In this document: positions 53,343 through 61,803 of the stretch, piece after piece | How the letters are laid out: the number at the start of each line of letters is the position of its first letter | Position numbering within the stretch: position 1 is the stretch's first letter | Assembly: GCA_026393975.1 (NCBI GenBank) | Contig: JAPKZD010000014.1 | Location: 1-64,000, forward strand | Reading direction: 5' to 3' | DNA length: 64,000 nt | From: Candidatus Aminicenantota bacterium | Lineage (GTDB): Bacteria; Acidobacteriota; Aminicenantia; Aminicenantales; Saccharicenantaceae | The notes under the pieces: generated by a model | The model's input: only the letters and a program-made list of their open reading frames with translations | The model's database searches: none | Told to the model about the DNA's origin: nothing | Translations under genes and position numbers: made by a program

Positions 53343-53365
53343 CCGCTTTATGCTTCCTCCGACGA
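53343..53365. repeat. 23-base repeat, copy 2
   Basis: CCGCTTTATGC followed by TTCCTCCGACGA, differing by one base from 27205-27227. The complement reads like a Shine-Dalgarno (GGAGGAA) followed by ATG in copy 1 only, which may be chance. Confidence 0.55.
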
Positions 53366-53515
53366 TGCCCTCACCCCCCTTGTCCCGCAGCCTCCTCCGG
53401 GCATCGCCCCTACGCCGTTTTCTTGAGAAGAAGGGGGACATGTATAGCTTCGAGAGAAGCGGTACGTGTCCACGTTCTTTAGTGAAAGGGAAAAGCTCCG
53501 TATGAGCGGTGAACG

Positions 53516-53544
53516 TTGTCATTAGCGCAGAGCCCGGGTAAAAT
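53516..53544 (+). promoter_or_regulatory. Promoter of GH-D glycosidase gene
   Basis: TTGTCA (53516-53521), a 17-base spacer and TAAAAT (53539-53544). The leader to the ATG at 53607 is about 55 bases and ends with GAGGAGA. Confidence 0.55.
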
Positions 53545-53606
53545 AGCCGAGATCGAGAGCGCGACGGCGAGTCCCAGGACGCCCATCAATTAATGAGGAG
53601 AGACCG

Positions 53607-55742
53607 ATGAAGAAACTCCTGACAGCTAAAAGGATAAAAGCGTCCGTGATCGTCACCGTGGCGGTCTTTGTGTCGGCCGCGGTCATGGTGTCTTGCGGCA
53701 GAAAGGGGCCGGCTTCGGCGGCGCCGCCGAATGAGTCTGCCCGGGTTTCCATTAAAAGGGATAAGATCCGCGTCCGATACGATGGCCGGGAAATATTCTC
53801 GGGTGAGATTTCCGGGGTTGAGTCCGGGGCCGAGGCCAAAATCAACGTCTTCCGGACGGGGGATGCCGTCAGCCAGGTGATCCTCCTGACCCCCCGCGGG
53901 CGCGGAGGTAAGGTCCGGCTCGAGGGAACTCTCTTCGGCGGCCCCGAATCCTTCCCCTGCGAAGCCGACCGCCGCGACCGCGGTCCGATCATGGTCCGGC
54001 ACGTTTCCGGCACGAGTCGCAGCCTGCTCAACCGGGCCGTCTACGACCGGGGCCGGGACTGGGTGTTTTCGGTCGACGCCGGGCCGCGGGCCTCGGTCAG
54101 GCCCCTCGAGGAAGAGCCGGGAATCCGGCAATACGGCTTCGAGGCCGAGGGCGGCGAGATCGTCCTCCGCTTCCGGCCTCGCTTCTACCAGGTCCACCGG
54201 GGCCTCGAGTTCTTCGAACCGTGGACCTACAAGATCTGGCCGCATCCCGTCGCCGGCTGGATCTCCTGGTTCGCTTTCTATGACAAGGTGACGGAAAGGG
54301 ACATCGTGGAGACGGCCGACACGCTCTCGACCGTCCTCCTGCCGTTCGGTTATGAATACCTCCAGATCGATGACGGCTATCAGCGCGGCGAGGGGCTGCC
54401 CGAGCTTTGGCTCGAAGCGAACGCCAAGTTTCCCCGGGGGCTGGGATTCCTGCCGCGCTACATAAAGAGCAAGGGCTTGAAGCCGGGCATCTGGACCAAC
54501 GTCGCCTTCAAGCAGGCCGATTTCGCCGCCTCGCGCCCGGACTGGTTCGTGACCGACGAGACGGGAAGCCCCGCCCGAGGCAGCTGGGTCGAGTTCAGCC
54601 TCGATGCCTCGAAGGCGGAAGCGGTCGACGCGGTGGTCAGGCCGGTGTACCGCGGCCTGCGGGAGATGGGCTGGGAATATTTCAAGGTCGACGCCCTCCG
54701 CCACCTGCGCTACGAGGGCTACAACGCCCACGCCGGCTATTTCGAAAGGGAGAAACGCAGCCTCGTCGGAGCGTACAGGGGGTACGTCGAAGCGATACGC
54801 GGGGAGATCGGCCGGGATTTTTTTCTTCTCGGCTGTTGGGGCATCCGTCCCGAGCTCATCGGTCTTCTCGACGGCTGCCGGATCGGGACGGACGGCTTCT
54901 CATACGCCGGCCTGGCCCAGTTCAACTCCTGGAACAACGTCGTGTGGCGGAATGACCCGGACCACATCGAACTCAACGCGGACCGCTACAAATCGACCCT
55001 CGTGACCTCGCTCACCGGGTCGATCCTCCTGCTGACCGACAAACCGGAGCTCTACCGGACGGAGGCCGTCGAGCCCGCCCGCAGGGCGGCGCCCGTCCTC
55101 TGGACCCGGCCCGGACAGGTCTTCGACGTCGACCCGTCGAGGTCCGGCGAGCTCGGCCGCGTCGGCGCCGAGGTCAGCGGCTCCGGCTCTCGGGTCTTCG
55201 ATGCCGGTCTTCAGCCGACCTGCGACCTCTTCCTTCTCGAGATCGCCCGGCCTTTCGAGGACTGGATGGTCCTTGGCCGGACGGGCGAGTCCGTCCGAGA
55301 GATCCAGTTCGCCGACCTCGGTCTCGACCCCGGAAAGGAATACTTCGTCTTCGAGTTCTGGACGCGGCGTCTGCTCGGGAGCTTCCTGACGTCGTTCGCG
55401 CCCGGGCCGCTCGACCCGCTCTACCGCTCCCAGGCCCTGGCCATCCGGGAGAGGAAGCCGCATCCCCAGGTCATCGCTACGAGCCGGCACGTCACGTGCG
55501 GCGGGGTAGACCTGGTCGAGGCCCACTGGGGGGACGGAACGCTCTCCGGGAGGAGCCTTGTTGTCGCCGGAGACCCCTACGACATCTACCTGACCGTGCC
55601 CGAAGGCTACCGGCTGGAGGGTTTCGAATGCCCGGGGATCCCGGACGCTGAGGTTAAAAAAGAGGGCCTGCTCGTCCGGGTCAGACTGCTCCCCGGCGAG
55701 AGCGGGACGGTCGACTGGTCGGCCCGTTTTACCAATAACTAG
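53607..55742 (+). CDS. Alpha-galactosidase-like (clan GH-D) lipoprotein
   Basis: A 711-residue exported glycosidase. Residues 1-30 form a lipoprotein-type signal (VTVAVFVSAAVMVSC). The GH27/36/31-like barrel begins with GWISWFAFYDKVTERDIVET and YEYLQIDDGYQ. YFKVDALRH supplies the nucleophile Asp (about residue 362) and DGCRIGTDGFS the acid/base Asp (about 428). The N-terminal 190 residues are a beta-sandwich, and the C-terminal part is another beta domain. The exact substrate (alpha-galactosides or related) is inferred from the clan. A clear promoter precedes it. Confidence 0.82.
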   Translation: MKKLLTAKRIKASVIVTVAVFVSAAVMVSCGRKGPASAAPPNESARVSIKRDKIRVRYDGREIFSGEISGVESGAEAKINVFRTGDAVSQVILLTPRGRGGKVRLEGTLFGGPESFPCEADRRDRGPIMVRHVSGTSRSLLNRAVYDRGRDWVFSVDAGPRASVRPLEEEPGIRQYGFEAEGGEIVLRFRPRFYQVHRGLEFFEPWTYKIWPHPVAGWISWFAFYDKVTERDIVETADTLSTVLLPFGYEYLQIDDGYQRGEGLPELWLEANAKFPRGLGFLPRYIKSKGLKPGIWTNVAFKQADFAASRPDWFVTDETGSPARGSWVEFSLDASKAEAVDAVVRPVYRGLREMGWEYFKVDALRHLRYEGYNAHAGYFEREKRSLVGAYRGYVEAIRGEIGRDFFLLGCWGIRPELIGLLDGCRIGTDGFSYAGLAQFNSWNNVVWRNDPDHIELNADRYKSTLVTSLTGSILLLTDKPELYRTEAVEPARRAAPVLWTRPGQVFDVDPSRSGELGRVGAEVSGSGSRVFDAGLQPTCDLFLLEIARPFEDWMVLGRTGESVREIQFADLGLDPGKEYFVFEFWTRRLLGSFLTSFAPGPLDPLYRSQALAIRERKPHPQVIATSRHVTCGGVDLVEAHWGDGTLSGRSLVVAGDPYDIYLTVPEGYRLEGFECPGIPDAEVKKEGLLVRVRLLPGESGTVDWSARFTNN

Positions 55743-55804
55743 CGTGGATAAATACAATAGGTTGTGGACATTACGAGGGAATATAGCACAGCTAGATTAT
55801 TCGC

Positions 55805-55833
55805 TTGACAAGCTTGCGCGCGTCCGCTAGCAT
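55805..55833 (+). promoter_or_regulatory. Promoter of SpoIID-domain gene
   Basis: TTGACA (55805-55810), a 17-base spacer and TAGCAT (55828-55833), 30 bases before the ATG at 55864. The -35 is perfect. Confidence 0.55.
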
Positions 55834-55863
55834 AGAACCGTCCCGATAGTCAGCGGGTTCCCT

Positions 55864-58071
55864 ATGAAATTTCGCAAGATTAAGTACCTGTTTATCCTTT
55901 TCGCCGCCTTCTTTTTCTTCGGGGGGATTCCTGTTGAATTCGGGACCGAAGGGGCCTTCTTCCACGGCTTCATGATCCCCAAGCCCGAGATCAGAATCGG
56001 CCTTGGCACGAACCTCGAGGACATCCGCATCCGCTCCTCCTCGGGCATGAAGATCTACCAGGTCGACACGGACTACAAGCTGATCGCCGACGATGCCGAC
56101 GAGGTCCAGATCAAGGGGGGAGGGGAGAAGATCACGGAGAAGTACGTCATCCTCCTGGCCCACGCCAAGGAACGGGAAGAGGCAGACCTCCTGGCCGCCG
56201 GATTCAAGAGCAAGATCGGCGGCAATGTCTCTGTCGCCGAGGACTCCCAAGCGGACGCCGCCGGCGTCTTCGAGATCAAGCTCGGCGATTTCCTGACCCG
56301 CGGCGACGCCTTAGCCAAGGTCGCGGAACTCAACGTGGTCGGTCTGAAGGACGTCTGGATCGCCCGCGAGGACATCACGGAGGAGCCCTCCCGCCCGATT
56401 TGGATGTTCCTCAAGAACGAACTTAAGCCCCTTGGCCGGGAATCGACCATCTACTTCATCCCGGGTAACCCCCAGAGCTTTCTTAGCCTCAACGGGCGGA
56501 GCTACCGGGGCTTCCTGATCATGAAAGGGAGCCGGAAGGGGATCGTCCTCACCAACGTCCTCAACCTCGAGGAATATCTGAAGAGCGTCGTCCCCGGCGA
56601 GCTCTCGCCCGGCCAGTTCAATGCCCTCGAGGCGCTCAAAGCCCAGGCCGTGGCCGCCCGGACCTATGCCTTGAAGAACAGAGGCCTGTACAAGCAGTTC
56701 GGTTACGACCTCGTCGACACGCCGCGGTCCCAGCTCTACATGGGGATGTCGTCCGAGCACCCCCTGAGCAACCGGGCTGTCGACGAGACCAAGGGCGAAG
56801 TCATGCGCTATCGGGGCGAGCTGATCGACGCCCTGTACACGAGCACCTGCGGCGGCAAGACCGAGAACGTCGAGAACGTCTTCGCCGGCCGTCCCGCGCC
56901 TTATCTCAAGAGCGTCGAATGCACCCTCGAGATGCAGCCGGAATGGCAGCTCGAGGCCAAGACCCCGGTCGCGCCCATCACCGTCGACGGCCGGAACGCC
57001 AGCCTCGACGTCGCCCTCCTTCTCGGCCTGGGTGTCGTGCCCATGGGCGCCGAGCCTTTGGACTTCCGCCAGGACGTGTCCTTCGACGAGGCCGTCGAAT
57101 GGATCAAGGACACGCGCCGGCTCCTCGGCGTCAAGGAACAGGGATTCGTTCCCGATTCCGCGGCTCTGAATTTCATCAGCCTGGCCCGTCTCCTCATCGA
57201 GGCCTTCGGCTGGCAGGAACGGATCGAGCGGCTGCTTCTGCCGGGCGAGGTGGATTTCATCCTCAAGGACGTCCCCCAGGTCCAGGGCAAGGACCGCAGG
57301 CCCCTGGCCTACAGCTTCCAATCGGGGCTTTTCCCGGCCTCCGTGCGTTCCGGAGACCCCCTCCGGGCGGTCAGTCGGGCCGAGCTGGCCATAGCCCTGG
57401 CCCGCATCGTCAAGGACCAGAAGGACTTCTTCCAGTCCGGAACGTTCCGGGCGGCGGGGAAGGGCACGATCGAGGTCGGCCAGGATTTCGAACGGAAGAC
57501 GCTCGCCCTTTCCAACCATGTCCGGCTGCTCCGGACGGTCGAAGGGGAGACGACGTTCGCCACGAAACTGACGCTCCTCGGCGGAGAGAAAGTCCGCTGG
57601 CTCGAGCGGGAGGGCCAGGTCGCCTATCTGGAGGTCTTCTACCCGCCGAACTCGAACGTCCTCGACCGGTTCTCGCGGTTCAACCGCTGGCAGGTCCGGA
57701 AAACGCGCCAGGAGCTCGAGGCCCTGATCAACCAGTCGTATCCCATCGGCGGCCTCGTCGACATCAACGTCAAGTCGCGGGGCGCGTCGGGCCGGGCGAC
57801 CGAGCTCGTGATCACCGGGAAGGACAACAGCGTGACGGTCCACGGGTTCCAGATCCGGGCCGCGCTGGGTCTCCGCGACACGCTGTTCGTCGTGGACCGG
57901 TCCTACGACGAGGCGGGGTCGGTCGATACGTTCACGTTCTCGGGCCGCGGCTGGGGACACGGCGTCGGCCTCTGTCAGGTCGGCGCCTACGGCATGGCCG
58001 TGGCCGGTGAGAAATACCAGGACATCCTCAAGAAATACTATCGCGGCATCAAGCTCGACAAGTTCTATTAG
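55864..58071 (+). CDS. SpoIID/LytB-domain secreted protein
   Basis: A 735-residue exported protein. Signal peptide or anchor in residues 5-22 (KYLFILFAAFFFFGG). A SPOR-like beta region lies near 90-170. The SpoIID domain holds EYLKSVVPGELSPGQFNALE (probable catalytic Glu near residue 243) and AQAVAARTYALKN, and ends in SGRGWGHGVGLCQVGAYGMA near residue 695. SpoIID is a lytic transglycosylase acting on denuded peptidoglycan in sporulation; in non-spore-formers homologues are thought to act on the cell wall. It has extra inserted regions and is longer than SpoIID. Located alone with its own promoter. Confidence 0.85.
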   Translation: MKFRKIKYLFILFAAFFFFGGIPVEFGTEGAFFHGFMIPKPEIRIGLGTNLEDIRIRSSSGMKIYQVDTDYKLIADDADEVQIKGGGEKITEKYVILLAHAKEREEADLLAAGFKSKIGGNVSVAEDSQADAAGVFEIKLGDFLTRGDALAKVAELNVVGLKDVWIAREDITEEPSRPIWMFLKNELKPLGRESTIYFIPGNPQSFLSLNGRSYRGFLIMKGSRKGIVLTNVLNLEEYLKSVVPGELSPGQFNALEALKAQAVAARTYALKNRGLYKQFGYDLVDTPRSQLYMGMSSEHPLSNRAVDETKGEVMRYRGELIDALYTSTCGGKTENVENVFAGRPAPYLKSVECTLEMQPEWQLEAKTPVAPITVDGRNASLDVALLLGLGVVPMGAEPLDFRQDVSFDEAVEWIKDTRRLLGVKEQGFVPDSAALNFISLARLLIEAFGWQERIERLLLPGEVDFILKDVPQVQGKDRRPLAYSFQSGLFPASVRSGDPLRAVSRAELAIALARIVKDQKDFFQSGTFRAAGKGTIEVGQDFERKTLALSNHVRLLRTVEGETTFATKLTLLGGEKVRWLEREGQVAYLEVFYPPNSNVLDRFSRFNRWQVRKTRQELEALINQSYPIGGLVDINVKSRGASGRATELVITGKDNSVTVHGFQIRAALGLRDTLFVVDRSYDEAGSVDTFTFSGRGWGHGVGLCQVGAYGMAVAGEKYQDILKKYYRGIKLDKFY

Positions 58072-58134
58072 GCTATTTTCGGGCCCCGAAATCGCAAATT
58101 AAGGACTTGCGACGTATGCTATGATACGTTCGAT

Positions 58135-58216
58135 ACCATCAACCCCGTTTTAAAAAACGGGGTTGATGGTGCTCAGTATTAACCCTGAGCATACCCCGGG
58201 CTTCAGACCGGGGAGC
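58135..58216. repeat. Three-hairpin element, copy B
   Basis: A 17-base perfect inverted repeat (58135-58151 with 58154-58170, loop AA) is followed by GCTCAG-TATTAACC-CTGAGC (58171-58190, six-base stem) and a third CCGG..CCGGGGAG stem near 58196-58216. The order and GCTCAG..TTAACCC..GA.C block match copy A at 28598-28684. It lies between the SpoIID and speE genes, in a probable 5' leader of speE. Confidence 0.6.
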
Positions 58217-58253
58217 CGAATGGGTTGATACGGGTTCGAGAGGAAGGCAAGAC

Positions 58254-59117
58254 ATGAAAACGACCAAAGCGCTCAACGCGAAAAAAACCGAGGCCAGGGA
58301 ATTCCAAACCCGCGCCTCCGGAATATTCTTCACCGTGAAAGACGTTCTCTACGAAGGGAAGTCGAAGTTCCAGCGGATCGAGATCATCCGCAACGAGGAT
58401 TACGGCCGCGTGCTCCTCCTTGACGGGCTCGTCCAGACGACCGAGCGGGACGAATTCTATTACCACGAGATGCTCGTCCATCCGGCCATGGCCGCACACC
58501 CGCGGCCCGCGAGGGTCCTGATCATCGGCGGGGGAGACGGAGGCGCGCTTCGCGAGGTCCTCAAGCACCCGGTCAAAAAAGCGTGGCTCGTCGAGATCGA
58601 CGGCCAGGTCATCGAGGCCTGCCGCGAGCACTTCCCCTGGCTGAGGAAGACGCTCAAGGACGGCCGGGCCGAGCTCGTCGTCGCCGACGGCAACGTCTTC
58701 ATCGACAAGGTCCGGGAGACGTTCGACGTCATCATAGTCGATTCCTCGGACCCGGTCGGGCCATCGACCATCCTTCACCAGGAATCGTTCTACAGGAAGC
58801 TCAAATCCAAGCTCAATCCCGGCGGCATCATCGCCGCCCAGGCCGGCTCGCTCATGCTCCACCTGGATTCGCACGCCAGGAAGAGCGTCTTCCTGAAGAA
58901 GATCTTCCGCCACTCGCCGCTCTACCTCGGGCCCGTGCCGACCTATCCCGTCGGCATGTGGTGCTACAACTTCCTCTCGGACAAGGTGAATCCGGCGGAC
59001 GTCCGGACTCTCTACGTCCCCGATGGACTGCGCTACTTCAACCCGGATATCTATAGGGCGGCCTTCGCCCTGCCGAATTTCCTCGCGGATAAGCTGGCCA
59101 AGGCCAAGGCGAAATAA
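58254..59117 (+). CDS. speE: Spermidine synthase
   Basis: A 287-residue aminopropyltransferase that makes spermidine from putrescine and decarboxylated SAM. The core has VLIIGGGDGGALREVLKHP (SAM-type Gly-rich loop), AWLVEIDGQVIEACREHFP and DVIIVDSSDPVGPSTILHQE with the catalytic Asp. The N-terminal IFFTVKDVLYEGKSKFQRIEI and LDGLVQTTERDEFYYHEML are typical. No other polyamine gene is nearby. A structured element precedes it. Confidence 0.95.
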   Translation: MKTTKALNAKKTEAREFQTRASGIFFTVKDVLYEGKSKFQRIEIIRNEDYGRVLLLDGLVQTTERDEFYYHEMLVHPAMAAHPRPARVLIIGGGDGGALREVLKHPVKKAWLVEIDGQVIEACREHFPWLRKTLKDGRAELVVADGNVFIDKVRETFDVIIVDSSDPVGPSTILHQESFYRKLKSKLNPGGIIAAQAGSLMLHLDSHARKSVFLKKIFRHSPLYLGPVPTYPVGMWCYNFLSDKVNPADVRTLYVPDGLRYFNPDIYRAAFALPNFLADKLAKAKAK

Positions 59118-59123
59118 GGGGAC

Positions 59124-60101
59124 TCAGTAATTCAGGGTGCCCGCCGCCTGCCGTTTGGCGAGAGCCGCGAGCATGTCCACGGTCATCGCGGCCAGGCCGT
59201 ATCCCGGCTTCCAACCCCATTCCTCGCGGGCCGAGGAATCGTCGATCGAGGCCGGCCAGGAGTCGGCGATGGCCTGGCGGAAATCCGGTTCGTAGCGGCA
59301 TTCGAACGCGGGGATGTGCTTGCGGATCTCGGCCGCGAGATCCCCGGCCGTGAAGCTCATGGCCGTCACGTTGAAATTCGAATGGTGTTCGAGCCCCCCG
59401 AAGTCCGCCTCCATGAGGTCGAGCGTGCACTTAAGGCAGTCGGGCATGTACATCATGGGCAGCCGGGTGTCCTCCCGCAGGAAGCAGGTGTAGCGGCCGT
59501 GCTTGACGGCCTCGTAGAAGATGGCTACGGCGTAATCCGTCGTGCCGCCGCCGGGCAGGGTCTGGTGGCTGATGATCCCGGGATAGCGGCAGCCCCGGAC
59601 GTCGAGGCCGTATTTCCGGACGTAGTAATCGCAGAGCAGCTCGCCCGAGACCTTGGTCACGCCGTACATGGTCGTCGGGTCGAGAACGGTGTCCTGAGGG
59701 GTCATCTCCCGGGGCGTGGCCGGGCCGAAGACCGCGATCGAGCTGGGCGAGAAAACACGCACGAACCCTCGGGCCCGGGCTGTCTCGAGGACGTTGTAGA
59801 GCCCGTTCATGTTGACGTCCCAGGCCTTCTGGGGGTTCTTTTCGCCCGTCGCCGAAAGCAGGGCGGCCAGGTGGTAGACCGTGTCGACGGCGTATTTCCC
59901 GATGAGCCCGGCGAGGGCGCCGCGGTCCGTGACGTCGAGCAGCTCGAACGGCCCGCCTTCGGCCAGCTCGGCCGGGGGGCGGAAGAGGTCGGTGACGACG
60001 ACGTTGTCGGCGCCGTGTTTTTTCCGCAGGGCCTGGGCCAGCTCGGACCCGATCTGCCCGGCCGCTCCTGTCATCAAGATCCGTTTCGTTTCTTTAGTCA
60101 T
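59124..60101 (-). CDS. tdh: L-threonine 3-dehydrogenase, SDR type
   Basis: A 325-residue extended SDR that oxidises L-threonine to 2-amino-3-ketobutyrate. The NAD loop is MTGAAGQIGSELAQAL; the active site is YGVTKVSGE with Ser in FSPSSIAVFG. The substrate blocks GCRYPGIIS and TTDYAVAIFYEAVKHG match the animal/Flavobacterium-type short-chain TDH and not the zinc type. Promoter upstream. A UDP-sugar epimerase is less likely because of those blocks. Confidence 0.9.
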   Translation of the reverse strand: MTKETKRILMTGAAGQIGSELAQALRKKHGADNVVVTDLFRPPAELAEGGPFELLDVTDRGALAGLIGKYAVDTVYHLAALLSATGEKNPQKAWDVNMNGLYNVLETARARGFVRVFSPSSIAVFGPATPREMTPQDTVLDPTTMYGVTKVSGELLCDYYVRKYGLDVRGCRYPGIISHQTLPGGGTTDYAVAIFYEAVKHGRYTCFLREDTRLPMMYMPDCLKCTLDLMEADFGGLEHHSNFNVTAMSFTAGDLAAEIRKHIPAFECRYEPDFRQAIADSWPASIDDSSAREEWGWKPGYGLAAMTVDMLAALAKRQAAGTLNY

Positions 60102-60145
60102 GAGGGTCGACTCCGCTCGGGTGATGGTCGAAAAACAGAGTGATA

Positions 60146-60173
60146 CTTATAGCACAGGCGGGGGGAAAGTCAA
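60146..60173 (-). promoter_or_regulatory. tdh: Promoter of tdh
   Basis: On the minus strand TTGACT (60168-60173), a 16-base spacer and TATAAG (60146-60151) lie about 45 bases before the ATG at 60101. Confidence 0.45.
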
Positions 60174-60182
60174 AGGGGGACT

Positions 60183-60206
60183 GTCCCTCTTGTTTTCAAG
60201 GGGGAC
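60183..60206. repeat. Inverted repeat between tdh and hutH
   Basis: GTCCCTCTTG (60183-60192) pairs with CAAGGGGGAC (60197-60206) around TTTT, ten pairs with one G.T. It is REP-like and no T-run follows, so it is not clearly a terminator. Confidence 0.4.
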
Positions 60207-60275
60207 TTCGGCTAAAGTGATGGGGCTCAATATGCATCACGGATCTGACCATAATCACTCCGAGGAGGCAATCCC

Positions 60276-61799
60276 ATGTCCATCATCCTGAACGGGACCG
60301 GTCTGACCGTCGAGAAAGTCGTCCAGGTGGCGCGTGACGGCGCTCCCGTGGCCCTCGCGCCTGAGGCCAGGAAGCGCATCGAGAAATGCCGGGCCCTGCT
60401 CGAGGACAAGATCCGGAAAAATGAGATTATGTACGGTGTCAACACCGGGATCGGCGAACTAGCCAACGTCGTCCTGACCCAGGACCAAGTCGAGGAATAC
60501 CAGCGTTATCTCATCTACAGCCACGCCGCGGGATACGGGAAACCGATGCCCGGGGATGTCGTCCGGGCGGCCATACTCAGCCGCATCAGCTGTCATTGCC
60601 ACGGCCACTCGGGCCTCCGCCCGGTCGTCACGGAAACCCTCGTCGAGCTCCTCAACAAGGGCGTGACGCCGGTCATGTGCGAGAAAGGCTCGGTCGGCGC
60701 CTGCGGCGACCTGTCGCCGATGGCTCAGATGGCCCTCGTCCCCATGGGCGAAGGCGAGGCCTTCTACAAGGGCGAGCGCCTGCCCGGCGCCGAGGCCCTC
60801 AAGCGGGCCGGCATCGCACCCATCGTTCTCCACGCCCGCGACGGCCTGGCCATGATCAACGGCTCGAACGTCATCGCCGGGATGTCCGCCTTGATCGTCC
60901 ACGACGTCCACCGCTGGCTCAAGATGTCCGAGATCGCCGCGGCCATGACCCTCGAGGTCCTCAACGCCAACATGAAGGCCTACGACGAAAGGGTCCACAA
61001 AACCCGCGGCTACCCCGGTGCCCTGGAGTCCGCCGCAAACATCCGGCGCATCACCGAGGGGAGCGAACTCCTGGCTCGGCCCGGGAAAAAAGTCCAGGAC
61101 GCCTATAGCCTCCGCAGCACGCCCCAGGTCGTCGGGGCCGTCCGCGACTCCCTTAAATGGGCCCGGTATATGGTCGAAATCGAGCTCAACGGCGCGGCCG
61201 ACAATCCCATTTTCTTCCCCGACGAGGATCTCGTTCTGACCGGCGCCAACTTTCAGGCTGGGCCCATGGCCCTTCCCCTCGAGCTCCTCGGGACGGCCGT
61301 GACCACGATCGCCGTCCTTTCGGAGCGCCGCCACAACCGGCTGATGAACCCGCACCTGAGCGCCGGCCTGCCCGCCTTCCTGACCAAGGGCGCGGGCATG
61401 TTCTCAGGCTTGATGCTGACGCAGTACACGGCCGGTGCCCTCGTCTGCGAGAACCGCGTGCTTTGCCACCCGGCGGCCACCGGCTCCATCCCGGCCGCGG
61501 CCGACCAGGAGGATTTCGTCAGCATGGGCATGACCACGGCCCTCAAGACGCGCCAGATCATCGATAACGCCCAGGCCGTGCTGGCGATCGAACTCATGGC
61601 CGGGGCCCAGGCCGTCGATTTCCGCAAGCCCCACAGACCGGGCAAGGGGACCGCGGCCGCCTACGAGGTCATCCGCAAGTACGTCGCCCACCTCGAGGAG
61701 GACCGGCCCCTTTACAACGACATCAACAAGCTCAAGGAGGTCGTCGAATCGGGCGAGATCCTCGACGCCGTCGAGGCCGCCGTCGGGACGCTCGCTTGA
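60276..61799 (+). CDS. hutH: Histidine ammonia-lyase-type MIO enzyme
   Basis: A 507-residue MIO enzyme that removes ammonia from histidine (or another aromatic amino acid). Tyr53 (YGVNTGIG) and His83 (SHAAGYG) are in place as in histidine ammonia-lyase, as is the QED motif (ADQEDFVSMG). The MIO triad is Ala142-Cys143-Gly144 (GSVGACGDLSP), where Ser is usual; the Cys can also cyclise in mutant enzymes of the family. RBS GAGGAGG precedes ATG. Other hut genes are not in the window; an SDR gene follows 4 bases later. Confidence 0.88.
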   Translation: MSIILNGTGLTVEKVVQVARDGAPVALAPEARKRIEKCRALLEDKIRKNEIMYGVNTGIGELANVVLTQDQVEEYQRYLIYSHAAGYGKPMPGDVVRAAILSRISCHCHGHSGLRPVVTETLVELLNKGVTPVMCEKGSVGACGDLSPMAQMALVPMGEGEAFYKGERLPGAEALKRAGIAPIVLHARDGLAMINGSNVIAGMSALIVHDVHRWLKMSEIAAAMTLEVLNANMKAYDERVHKTRGYPGALESAANIRRITEGSELLARPGKKVQDAYSLRSTPQVVGAVRDSLKWARYMVEIELNGAADNPIFFPDEDLVLTGANFQAGPMALPLELLGTAVTTIAVLSERRHNRLMNPHLSAGLPAFLTKGAGMFSGLMLTQYTAGALVCENRVLCHPAATGSIPAAADQEDFVSMGMTTALKTRQIIDNAQAVLAIELMAGAQAVDFRKPHRPGKGTAAAYEVIRKYVAHLEEDRPLYNDINKLKEVVESGEILDAVEAAVGTLA

Positions 61800-61803
61800 C
61801 GCC

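Larger units (their letters stand above)
53278..53606. other. Intergenic region before glycosidase gene
   Basis: About 330 bases without a gene. It holds copy 2 of the 23-base repeat (53343-53365), a small GCTTC-GAGA-GAAGC hairpin (53447-53460) and the glycosidase promoter (53516-53544). Confidence 0.6.
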
